This document shows, in pieces, positions 17,832 through 25,618 of a DNA stretch of 64,000 nucleotides. The notes below the pieces were generated by a model. That model was not told the DNA's origin, did no database searches, and saw only the letters and a program-made list of their open reading frames with translations. Each line of letters starts with the position of its first letter. The first letter of the stretch is position 1. Source of the stretch: Bacillota bacterium (GTDB lineage: Bacteria; Bacillota; Clostridia; Lachnospirales; Lachnospiraceae); assembly GCA_023439505.1 (NCBI GenBank), contig JAEXNR010000021.1, forward strand, positions 62,001 to 126,000, written 5' to 3'. The position numbers and the translations under genes were made by a program.

Positions 17832-17872
17832 CCTCCATGCTGCCAATGCCGTGTGAAAATTTTAATTTTTAC
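17832..17872 (-). promoter_or_regulatory. repeated 5' leader, copy C (hairpin missing)
   Basis: Between the CcdA and TlpA genes the minus strand reads CACACGGCA directly joined to TTGGCAGCATGGAGG (17832-17855). These are exactly the two ends of the leader at 53037-53090 without the 30 nt in between. Upstream, the AT-rich GTAAAAATTAAAATTTTCAC (17853-17872) resembles the stretch ahead of copy A (22 of 25 positions over the wider block). The boundary falls on a GGCA that is repeated in the full copies. Confidence 0.75.
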
Positions 17873-17902
17873 ACTACCTCCAAAACTCCGTGTTTCACTG
17901 GC

Positions 17903-18565
17903 TCAGCTAAAAAAAGTTATAATATAACCCATGCCCCCGGTAATCATCGCAATTCCAATCAAGATCAGGAAGATTCCCGCGGCCTTATTAATCACTGCAT
18001 AGTGATTCTTAATAAATTGAAAGGTGCTTTTTAACCGGTCCAGCAATAGCGCACTAAGGATAAATGGAGTCCCCAGTCCTGTGGAATAGGTTATCAAAAG
18101 TAACATTCCTTCTAATAGTGTCCCCTTTTGAGATGCCATCATAAGCGCCGAGCCCAAAAAAGCACCGACACATGGTGTCCATCCAATGGAAAAGACAATT
18201 CCAAACAGTACGGAAGACAGGAATCCCGGCTGTCTCATTTCATACGCGACCTTATGATTGGAACTCAAGAATCGGCTGTGCAAAATTCCCAAATAATGCA
18301 ATCCAAACAAGATGACAATTCCACCCGTAATTAGATTTACAATCGCAGAATGTTCCTTCAGAATCATTCCGATACTTCCGGCAAAAGCACCCAGCAGTAC
18401 AAAAACAATGGTAAATCCCAGTACAAATCCAAGCGCATTTTTTATCGTCTTTCTTTTGTCTTCATTCCCGCCTGCAAAATAAGAAATATAAACAGGCAGC
18501 ATAGGTAAAAGACATGGAGATATAAAGGTAATGACTCCTTCTAAAAAGGAAATCAGATATTGCAT
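17903..18565 (-). CDS. ccdA: CcdA-type thiol-disulfide transporter
   Basis: 220 residues with six membrane spans and the two conserved cysteine sites of the family: FISPCLLPMLPVYISYF at the start and GWTPCVGAFLG in the middle. CcdA carries reducing equivalents from cytosolic thioredoxin across the membrane. The partner is the TlpA-like protein encoded 77 bp downstream. GGAAGG lies before the ATG. Confidence 0.92.
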   Translation of the reverse strand: MQYLISFLEGVITFISPCLLPMLPVYISYFAGGNEDKRKTIKNALGFVLGFTIVFVLLGAFAGSIGMILKEHSAIVNLITGGIVILFGLHYLGILHSRFLSSNHKVAYEMRQPGFLSSVLFGIVFSIGWTPCVGAFLGSALMMASQKGTLLEGMLLLITYSTGLGTPFILSALLLDRLKSTFQFIKNHYAVINKAAGIFLILIGIAMITGGMGYIITFFS

Positions 18566-18907
18566 ACGTCACCTTCCTTCCTGCAGTGATCACTGCCTTC
18601 ATTTTTTCATATGATATCACCGAATTACATTTTTATCTGTGACTATGTCACGCTAAAAATTGTTTCCTACAGAGTTCTAATATACCACAGGGCTGGCCTC
18701 CTGTCATCCCTCACGACATAATTCCGGAATATTTCAGTTACTATCATTTTCCAAAAACAAATTTCTAAGTTCTGGGACAAAGTAAAAGTCCACCCCTGCT
18801 CTCTTGTTTTTCTAATGTAATGTAGCAACATTCTATATAATATTGATAAACTTCAAGTAGTTTTATCACACTCTTTACAAAGTCTTTACTATAGTTTTGT
18901 AAGAAGA

Positions 18908-18916
18908 TGATATAAT
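18908..18916 (+). promoter_or_regulatory. extended -10 promoter of the glycan cassette
   Basis: TGATATAAT, an extended -10 element, 50 bp before the first cassette gene. No good -35 is present, as is usual for this class. The rest of the 18566-18965 gap (400 bp) is AT-rich and shows no gene I can support. Confidence 0.5.
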
Positions 18917-18965
18917 CAGAAAGAACTAAAAATATTAACAGAATAGGGAGCTGAAAGGCCAAAGA

Positions 18966-20714
18966 ATGTTAAAAAAACTGAAAAAGGAATTATATCACCG
19001 ATTAACCTCCGGTAATGCTGATATTGCTTTTTACACCGGGACCTATGTCGCCGGTAATAAAGAATGGATTTTTAAAAGACCGTTCAAATTTGTATGGAAT
19101 CTCATAAAGATAAATCTTTACTGCCTTGTACTCCATAAAAATTATGCTTTCAAGGAATTCGTTCCGGGGAGAAAATGTATCGCAAGAATTCATAGACGTT
19201 CAAAAGTTTATCTATATGCAGCAGATATCATGAAATACCCCTATATTATTACAGATATCTTCCACTCATTACTCGAATTGTCGCAGGATATGGATTCCAT
19301 CTTTCATAAAATAGAGGAAGCAAATCATTTACCGGGTTTTTATCAACTACGCAAGAAAAAAATAAATTCTTATCAAACGATCACAAGTATCTACGAAGAA
19401 ATTTCAAAAGAACTCTCTTTACCCATATCAAAAGATATGGAAATCAGTATGTTAAAAAGACACCTCGTTATAAACCCTTATCTGAAAAGAGCACTGGAAA
19501 TAGCTGCATATAATCATTCATCCATGATAGGGATCCTTGAAACCAGTTATTCAAAAGAAGACATCGAAGATATTTTGAGTGGATTTTCAATAAAATTATC
19601 CGAGATCTATGTTTCCAGCGAACAGAAACTTCCCTTCCGTAGGATGAGAAATGAATTTATGAAACAACATACGATGGAGAAGGATAAGATGGAGGAAAAA
19701 TTTGCTGTTGTCAGTGCAAATTTTGGTTCAGCATGCAAAACTTCCGCAAGATATAAATTTGCTGCTTATTATTACCGTTCTTCAAAAGAAATCATGAGAA
19801 GTATTCCTCTTCCTCCAATGTCAAAGGAATTCAAGGAAGTCTATCAGACCATAGCGGGCATTGAATTATTTGGCGGACAATACAATCATAAGAATCTTTA
19901 TGAGATAACTTACCTATATTTAGCCCCGGCAGTTTATGCATTCCTGGAGGAAACTTATCAAATGGCTCTTTGCAGCAATGCCGCAGTAATTGCATTATGC
20001 GATCCTGAATGTATCTTTGCAATACTTTATTCCAAATATTTCGGTGAATTAAATCCCTGTATCTGGACAGGTTTTGCCGGTTCTTTCCCTGCTGTCAAAG
20101 AAGATTGGGATGACTTAATCGAGGATTGTTATATCATCAATTCCTATCCGGCAGGTCGAATTGCATCGTCACTTGGCTTCTCCTTTCAGGATCATCTGCT
20201 AAAAGACTGTAGGGAGGAATTTATTGAAGAAGCACGGGAGAACTCCAGATTGAAAGCCGGAGAAGCGGTCCTGCGTTATCTGAAACAATATCTGAGAGAT
20301 AATCAAAATCTCTTCGTCGTTGACCCTATGCCGGGAAAATCTTCTCTTAACAGTTTTCTTCAATGTGCCATGGAGATCGATTCCGGAATAAAGATCTCGA
20401 CGCTTTCTATGAGTCAATATCTGAATAAGGACGCAAAAGAGCTTCAAACCCTTCACCGGATACTGCAAATGGATATGCCTTATCTCACAGGAATTTATGA
20501 AGATGAGATTGCCTTCGTTCAACCCAACTTTATGGATGAAGGAAAGAAGGAAATAATCAAACAGGCACTCACTGATTATTGCCATGCTTTTTCTACCTAT
20601 CAGGAAAAGAATGCCGATCTTATCCTGGATCCATCGGATATCAATGCGATTCTGGATCACGCAAAAGAAGGATTATTTGTATTAGAAGAGGAGTTAGGGG
20701 GAGCTATCGTATGA
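18966..20714 (+). CDS. degenerate HAD-like protein of a glycan cassette
   Basis: 582 residues, no signal peptide. Order and spacing resemble the HAD-superfamily hydrolases grouped as COG5610, which often sit with glycosyltransferases: YIITDIFHSLL (residues 93-103) stands where FDIFDTLL is usual, the NPYLKRALEIA helix leads to ILETSYSKEDIEDIL (190-204) in place of SDMYL, IYVSSE (214-219) is kept, FAVVSANFGSACK (246-258) replaces the IGDN box, and YLYLAPAVYAFLE matches the later GP-LYGF helix. Only the first Asp (97) of the catalytic set survives, so it is probably not a phosphatase. The C-terminal 250 residues are unassigned. It overlaps the next gene as ATGA. Confidence 0.5.
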   Translation: MLKKLKKELYHRLTSGNADIAFYTGTYVAGNKEWIFKRPFKFVWNLIKINLYCLVLHKNYAFKEFVPGRKCIARIHRRSKVYLYAADIMKYPYIITDIFHSLLELSQDMDSIFHKIEEANHLPGFYQLRKKKINSYQTITSIYEEISKELSLPISKDMEISMLKRHLVINPYLKRALEIAAYNHSSMIGILETSYSKEDIEDILSGFSIKLSEIYVSSEQKLPFRRMRNEFMKQHTMEKDKMEEKFAVVSANFGSACKTSARYKFAAYYYRSSKEIMRSIPLPPMSKEFKEVYQTIAGIELFGGQYNHKNLYEITYLYLAPAVYAFLEETYQMALCSNAAVIALCDPECIFAILYSKYFGELNPCIWTGFAGSFPAVKEDWDDLIEDCYIINSYPAGRIASSLGFSFQDHLLKDCREEFIEEARENSRLKAGEAVLRYLKQYLRDNQNLFVVDPMPGKSSLNSFLQCAMEIDSGIKISTLSMSQYLNKDAKELQTLHRILQMDMPYLTGIYEDEIAFVQPNFMDEGKKEIIKQALTDYCHAFSTYQEKNADLILDPSDINAILDHAKEGLFVLEEELGGAIV

Positions 20715-22336
20715 TTTTATATCATGCATCTACTTCATATCACGTTTTAAGCTGCATCGTACATAAATTAGCATATCACAGGGACGAGAAAGCTACCTTT
20801 ATGATTGTTGAGCATATTATGCCTAAAAATGAACTGGAGGCATTCCTTCATCAATTAGATTCCTTCTCCTGGTTTGATGAGATTTTATCTGTTCCGGAAG
20901 GTTCTTTTCGACTTAGCCATGGAAAAACGCTGAATTTACACAGCAGTGAAAACGATATATTAGAGGTAATCAGAAATATCTGCACAGAGGTGGAGAAATG
21001 GTATCCTTTGGGGTTTAGACAGTTTAAAGAAATCTACATTGCAGCAGATCAATGGTCTGTCGGTGTTTATTTGTTATACCATAAGATAGCGCATCACTAT
21101 CTTGAAGACGCCAGCGGTATGCTGGGCGATATGGAACGATACCTTACGATCATAAGAGAACTTAATCTTACAAACTATGTTCTCAGTAACTATCTTAAGG
21201 GCGTAGGAAGAAGTTTATTTGTTATAGATAAACTATGTGATATAAAAAATCAGCCGGAAGGATTTTTTGATAAAAAAGCTGTGGATTTCTCTATCTACAA
21301 TGTTGTCCGTTCCCTGTCACCAGCAGTAATCGAAGATCTTCTTTCGCTGTATGACGCGAAGCGAATTAAGCTGAATCATACTGGAAAAGCAGCTGTTTAC
21401 ATGACACAGTTTTTAAGGACACTCACAATCAAGAATCTTGAGGTCCAGGAACGCATCACCACACTTTTGCTCGATTATTTTGCAAGTGATTGTACCATAA
21501 TTGTGAAGCCCCATCCGAAAGACCGATGGATTGATTATAAAGGATTGCTGCCGGGATCAATTGTCCTTAATAATACGCTTCCCTCAGAATTATTACCTTT
21601 TATTTTGGAGGAGGATATTGATGTGGTGCTTACGGCCAGTTCAACCTCTACCGGAGGAATGACTCATATTTCAAAAAATACCATCAGTTTTGGTACGGAT
21701 ATCGAGGTTCACTATGAAAGACTTCATAAAATGTATCTTACAGCTTATCTAATCAATGAAGTTTTTCATGGTCAGAAAATGATTACCCATCATATAAACC
21801 CCAGTCACCTGGATCATTTCTTATCCCTGTTTTCAAAGGATTTTACCGGCAAGGAGGCAGACGATATCATCTATATTGACGGCGGACAACCAATGATATG
21901 GGAAACAAGCGACACTGCTTATATCAGAAATCCGGGAACAGATCTTCTTATTTTTTTGAATTTTAATAAAGCCTATTCCTTTTTAACTTATCCTGATTTA
22001 GATCATAATAATTTTATCCTATTAAAAGATCAACATGATCATAAAAATGAATTCTGGATCTATTGCGAAAACGAAGAGGAAAGGAGAACCATATTGTCAA
22101 TCGAGGGAAAAAAAACACTGAATTATTCCGGGTCTGCATTGGAATTCCGTTGTGAGGAAGCAACCGCTATTATGATTTTAAACGGGAAGATGAAAGCCAT
22201 GCAATATGCACTGAAACAAAAAGAGAAAGATGAAAATCAGGTGTTATCTAAAATGAATGAATTGCTGAAACATTATCAAGAAGAAGAAGCTGCAGCGCAT
22301 ATTCTATTAGAGGAGGAAGGAATTTTATATGAATAA
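20711..22336 (+). CDS. GT-B-like glycosyltransferase with KPHP motif
   Basis: 541 residues. It begins MILYHASTSYHVLSC and has in its middle CTIIVKPHPKDRWIDY followed by LNNTLPSELLPFIL and DVVLTASSTSTGG. This is the arrangement seen in polysialyltransferase, GT52 and related CMP-sugar- or CDP-using enzymes, where the HP motif binds the nucleotide. The C-terminal 170 residues (about 370-541) look like a separate domain. I chose the ATG at 20711 (GGGGGAG in front, 4-bp overlap upstream); the frame is open further upstream inside the previous gene. The neighbouring CMP-sugar synthetase supports a CMP-linked donor. Product unknown. Confidence 0.65.
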   Translation: MILYHASTSYHVLSCIVHKLAYHRDEKATFMIVEHIMPKNELEAFLHQLDSFSWFDEILSVPEGSFRLSHGKTLNLHSSENDILEVIRNICTEVEKWYPLGFRQFKEIYIAADQWSVGVYLLYHKIAHHYLEDASGMLGDMERYLTIIRELNLTNYVLSNYLKGVGRSLFVIDKLCDIKNQPEGFFDKKAVDFSIYNVVRSLSPAVIEDLLSLYDAKRIKLNHTGKAAVYMTQFLRTLTIKNLEVQERITTLLLDYFASDCTIIVKPHPKDRWIDYKGLLPGSIVLNNTLPSELLPFILEEDIDVVLTASSTSTGGMTHISKNTISFGTDIEVHYERLHKMYLTAYLINEVFHGQKMITHHINPSHLDHFLSLFSKDFTGKEADDIIYIDGGQPMIWETSDTAYIRNPGTDLLIFLNFNKAYSFLTYPDLDHNNFILLKDQHDHKNEFWIYCENEEERRTILSIEGKKTLNYSGSALEFRCEEATAIMILNGKMKAMQYALKQKEKDENQVLSKMNELLKHYQEEEAAAHILLEEEGILYE

Positions 22337-23009
22337 TGTAGTAGCCTTTGTGCCAATAAAGATGAACAATGAAAGACTTCAGGGTAAAAATACCAAATCG
22401 TTTACCAATGGGAAACCATTGCTCCATTACATATTGGAAACCTTAAAAAAAGTAAATGGTATCGATGAAATTTATGTTTATTGCAGCAATCCATTGATTA
22501 TAGAATATCTGCCGGAAGGAGTACAATATTTAACCAGAGACGAATCCTTAGATCGTAAGGACACTCTGATATTAGAGGTACTTCGTGCCTTCGCAATGGA
22601 TGTAACATCAAATTATTATGTCCTGGCACATGCTACCGCACCCTTTTTGAGTGAACATACCATTCAGGATGCACTGGATCTGGTATTAAGCGGCCGCTAT
22701 GATTCTGCATTAAGTGTGGTTGAGTTAAAAGAATTCCTGTGGAAGAATAATAAACCCATGAATTTTGACTCCAATAAGGTTTTAAAGACCCAGGATCTGG
22801 AACCTCTCTATGCGGAAACCACCGGCTTATACATCTATTCCTCTGATTTGATCCTCCTGGAAAACAGAAGAACCGGTGATACTCCCTATCTTGCAAAAGT
22901 GGATAAAATTGAAGCCACCGATATCAATGAACCAATTGATTTTGAAATCGCAAACGCAATTTTTATGGAACATTTACAGGCAGAAACTAACCGAGAGCAA
23001 ATGAGGTAA
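22329..23009 (+). CDS. NeuA-like CMP-acylneuraminate cytidylyltransferase family protein
   Basis: 226 residues. The nucleotide-binding start FVPIKMNNERLQGKNTKSF corresponds to the IPARxGSKGIPxKN motif of CMP-sugar synthetases, followed by YYVLAHATAPFLSEHTIQDAL (aligned with the LLQPTSPLR region) and a C-terminal TDINEPIDFEIAN resembling the IDTxxDF metal site. It would activate a 2-keto acid sugar with CTP. AGGAGGAAGG precedes the ATG. It overlaps the glycosyltransferase gene by 8 bp. No sialic-acid synthase or epimerase gene lies nearby, so the substrate may not be a sialic acid. Confidence 0.78.
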   Translation: MNNVVAFVPIKMNNERLQGKNTKSFTNGKPLLHYILETLKKVNGIDEIYVYCSNPLIIEYLPEGVQYLTRDESLDRKDTLILEVLRAFAMDVTSNYYVLAHATAPFLSEHTIQDALDLVLSGRYDSALSVVELKEFLWKNNKPMNFDSNKVLKTQDLEPLYAETTGLYIYSSDLILLENRRTGDTPYLAKVDKIEATDINEPIDFEIANAIFMEHLQAETNREQMR

Positions 23010-23011
23010 CC

Positions 23012-24619
23012 ATGAGAAGTATAAAATTATTAGATTGTACCCTTCGGGATGGCGGTTATATTAATAACTGGAAGTTTGGAGAGCAAACCATACGCCATAC
23101 GCTGAAACGTTTATCCATGTCTGACATTGATATTATTGAGTGCGGCTTTTTAACGGATAAAGAGGTTGACATGGATTCCTCTCTTTTTACAGATACTCCG
23201 GATATCCATCCTTTTCTAAACAACAGGAATGACAAAGCACTCTATGTAGCAATGATTGCAATCGGTGAAAAGGAAATCCACCCGGATAAATTGTCACCTG
23301 CAAAAAACTCTCTGGTAAAGGGAATCAGGCTTACTTTTCACGCACAGGAAAAGAAAAAAGCCTTCGAATATGCCAAAATACTGATGAAAAAGGGCTATCT
23401 CGTATTCATGCAGCCGGTAGGTTCTGCCAATTACACGGATGACAATCTATTGACTCTGGTAAAGGAAATCAATGCCTTAAAACCCTATGCCTTTTACATT
23501 GTTGATACCCTTGGAACCATGTTTCAAGATCATATTGTACATATGGTTTCTCTGATCAACAAAAATTTAGATCCTGCAATTGCATTGGGGTACCATTCTC
23601 ATAACAATCTTCAGCTGGCTTTTTCTAATGCGCAGGAAATGATTCGCTGTCCCATTCATCGTGATATTATTATCGATTGCTCTGTTTACGGAATGGGAAG
23701 AGGTGCAGGGAATCTTTGCACAGAACTTATTACGGACTATATGAATAAGACCATTGGAAATAAATATAATGTATTTCCTCTGCTGGAAATCATAGATGAG
23801 TATTTAATCCCAATCTATAGCATTACATCCTGGGGCTATTCCGTAGGTTATTACTTAGCTTCCACCATGAATTGTCACCCAAATTATACGACTCATCTTC
23901 TGGCTAAGCAGTCCGTTCCGGTAAGAACCATCGGTATTATGCTGGATCAGCTGCCGGAGGAAAAACGTAATATCTTCGATAAGGAGTACATCGAGAATAT
24001 TTACTTAAATTATCAGAAGCATGATGTGAATGATGAGGAGGAAATCGAAACGCTGCGAAATGAATTAAGCGGCAAAGAGGTTCTTATTATCGCACCCGGA
24101 CGTAATATCGTCACTTATAAAAAGAAAATCCAAGAATATATCCATAAAAATAAGCCTTATGTCATTAGTACTAACTTTTTACCTGATCTTGGGGTGGATA
24201 TGATATTTATAGGAAATGAACGAAGATATCATTTATTGAAAGACCGATTGGAGGATAAGAATGTAGTTTTCACTTCCAATATCATACGAAAACCGGATCA
24301 TGCCAGGGTGGTAAATTACTCCGACCTTATTAATTCCTCCGTTAATGTATCGGACAGCACCGGTTTGATGTTGCTGAAATTATTGGTGAAAGCATCCGTA
24401 AAAAGAGTCACACTGGCGGGATTTGATGGCTTCAAAAAAAACTCCGTCTGGAATTATTATGATGAAACTATGATCGGCTCCATAGACGCAGAAGCGCTGG
24501 TACAAAAAAATAAAAGTATGACGGTTCAGCTCAAAAAAAGAAGCCATGATATGGAGATTCACTTTCTTACCCCTACCAAGTACAAACTGGAGGCTGTTCC
24601 AATGTCCATACAGACTTGA
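23012..24619 (+). CDS. DRE-TIM aldolase fused to a Rossmann-like domain
   Basis: 535 residues. Residues 1 to about 290 are an HMGL-like (DRE-TIM) barrel: LLDCTLRDGGYINNW with metal-binding Asp, GYHSHNNLQLAFSNA with the second metal site, and DCSVYGMGRGAGN. This resembles 4-hydroxy-2-oxovalerate aldolase more than homocitrate synthase. Residues about 345-520 (VLIIAPGRNIVTYKK, VDMIFIGNERR, VTLAGFDGF) look like a nucleotide-binding fold of the MptE/DUF115 kind. It lies 2 bp after the CMP-transferase gene. It may form a 2-keto acid from pyruvate and an aldehyde, or cleave one. Direction and substrate are inferred. Confidence 0.7.
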   Translation: MRSIKLLDCTLRDGGYINNWKFGEQTIRHTLKRLSMSDIDIIECGFLTDKEVDMDSSLFTDTPDIHPFLNNRNDKALYVAMIAIGEKEIHPDKLSPAKNSLVKGIRLTFHAQEKKKAFEYAKILMKKGYLVFMQPVGSANYTDDNLLTLVKEINALKPYAFYIVDTLGTMFQDHIVHMVSLINKNLDPAIALGYHSHNNLQLAFSNAQEMIRCPIHRDIIIDCSVYGMGRGAGNLCTELITDYMNKTIGNKYNVFPLLEIIDEYLIPIYSITSWGYSVGYYLASTMNCHPNYTTHLLAKQSVPVRTIGIMLDQLPEEKRNIFDKEYIENIYLNYQKHDVNDEEEIETLRNELSGKEVLIIAPGRNIVTYKKKIQEYIHKNKPYVISTNFLPDLGVDMIFIGNERRYHLLKDRLEDKNVVFTSNIIRKPDHARVVNYSDLINSSVNVSDSTGLMLLKLLVKASVKRVTLAGFDGFKKNSVWNYYDETMIGSIDAEALVQKNKSMTVQLKKRSHDMEIHFLTPTKYKLEAVPMSIQT

Positions 24620-24627
24620 AACAGCCT
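24591..24627. repeat. inverted repeat over the aldolase stop codon
   Basis: AGGCTGTT (24591-24598) and AACAGCCT (24620-24627) can pair around the stop codon. There is no T tract. It is the only hairpin I see between the two converging genes, so the cassette may end here by a weak or factor-dependent signal. Confidence 0.4.
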
Positions 24628-24691
24628 GTTCGCTGAGAAGAGCTTGATTGATTCATTGCCGGGGAAACACTTTATCAAACCCTTCGCTATA

Positions 24692-25573
24692 TTACATGTT
24701 CATCGGTGGAAGAAGTTCGACAGATTGTCCGGGAAGAACTTCCATATATTCCTTTGTGAATATTCCACCCAGATAAACCGGCATAGCGCAGGGATTATAT
24801 ACTGTCTTGCTATCTGCCGAGAAAATCAATCTTTGATATGCTGTTACATATTCCACGATCTCACGGTTCGTAGCATACCATACCTCATCATGTCCGCTGA
24901 TCCTGCCCAGGAATTTCTCTATATGGTCCCAGTTATCACACTGATCAAATTCATAGCTATGTCCCCAAACATAAAACAATTTGGCCGGTGTTTTAAAATT
25001 GAAGTAAAAACCATCTGATAAAAATTCATCCGCTAATTCAAATAATTTTTCATCATCATGATGGCAGGTTGGATCCCAGGTCAAGAAATTCTTCGGAATA
25101 TCGAATTTATGAGTCGCATCTATGGTTCTTGCATATGCGATACCTGAAGCTTTCAATGCGTCCAGCACAACCTCATCATACGCACCAAACGCATAGGCAT
25201 ATCCCGTCACAGGCTTGCCCTCAATTTGTTCCAGTGCCTTTCTGCTTTCCAGTATCTCTTCCACACATCTGGCAATATCCATGCCAACCATACATTCATG
25301 GTATTGGCCATGGGCTGCCATTTCATGTCCCTTGTAACATGGTACAAGCTCTTCTTTGCCCAGCTTTATATGGGTAACTTCTTTTTTGCCCGCAGCTACT
25401 GCACCGCCTTGTTCGAATAATCCGCTATTTAAGTTAAATGTTGCCTTTACTCCATATTTATTTAGGAGCTCAATCAGTCGAATGTCCTGGGTAACGCCGT
25501 CATCGTAGCTTAATGTAACAGCCTTTCTTTTCCCGTCCGGCCAAAGCATTCTGTCATTTATCTGTAAACTCAA
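24692..25573 (-). CDS. polysaccharide deacetylase (NodB-fold), cytosolic form
   Basis: 293 residues. The NodB signature TLSYDDGVTQD near residue 20 (Asp-Asp pair), the metal-site AAHGQYHECMVG region (H-x-x-x-H) and AYAFGAYDE are present. No signal peptide precedes the domain, unlike wall-modifying deacetylases, so it probably acts on small substrates in the cytosol. The start is a TTG (MSLQINDRM) with AGGAGG 8 nt upstream. It is the last gene of the run solute-binding protein, MFS carrier, esterase, deacetylase. It may remove N- or O-acetyl groups from the imported sugar. Confidence 0.82.
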   Translation of the reverse strand: MSLQINDRMLWPDGKRKAVTLSYDDGVTQDIRLIELLNKYGVKATFNLNSGLFEQGGAVAAGKKEVTHIKLGKEELVPCYKGHEMAAHGQYHECMVGMDIARCVEEILESRKALEQIEGKPVTGYAYAFGAYDEVVLDALKASGIAYARTIDATHKFDIPKNFLTWDPTCHHDDEKLFELADEFLSDGFYFNFKTPAKLFYVWGHSYEFDQCDNWDHIEKFLGRISGHDEVWYATNREIVEYVTAYQRLIFSADSKTVYNPCAMPVYLGGIFTKEYMEVLPGQSVELLPPMNM

Positions 25574-25618
25574 TCTTTTATCCTCCTCTGCCTCTTTTGT
25601 ATCTGTTTGACTTCTCTG

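Noticed and set aside
22329..23009. Sialic acid capsule locus
   Set aside because: Only the CMP-transferase family member and a glycosyltransferase are present; NeuB, NeuC and NeuD homologs are absent from the window.
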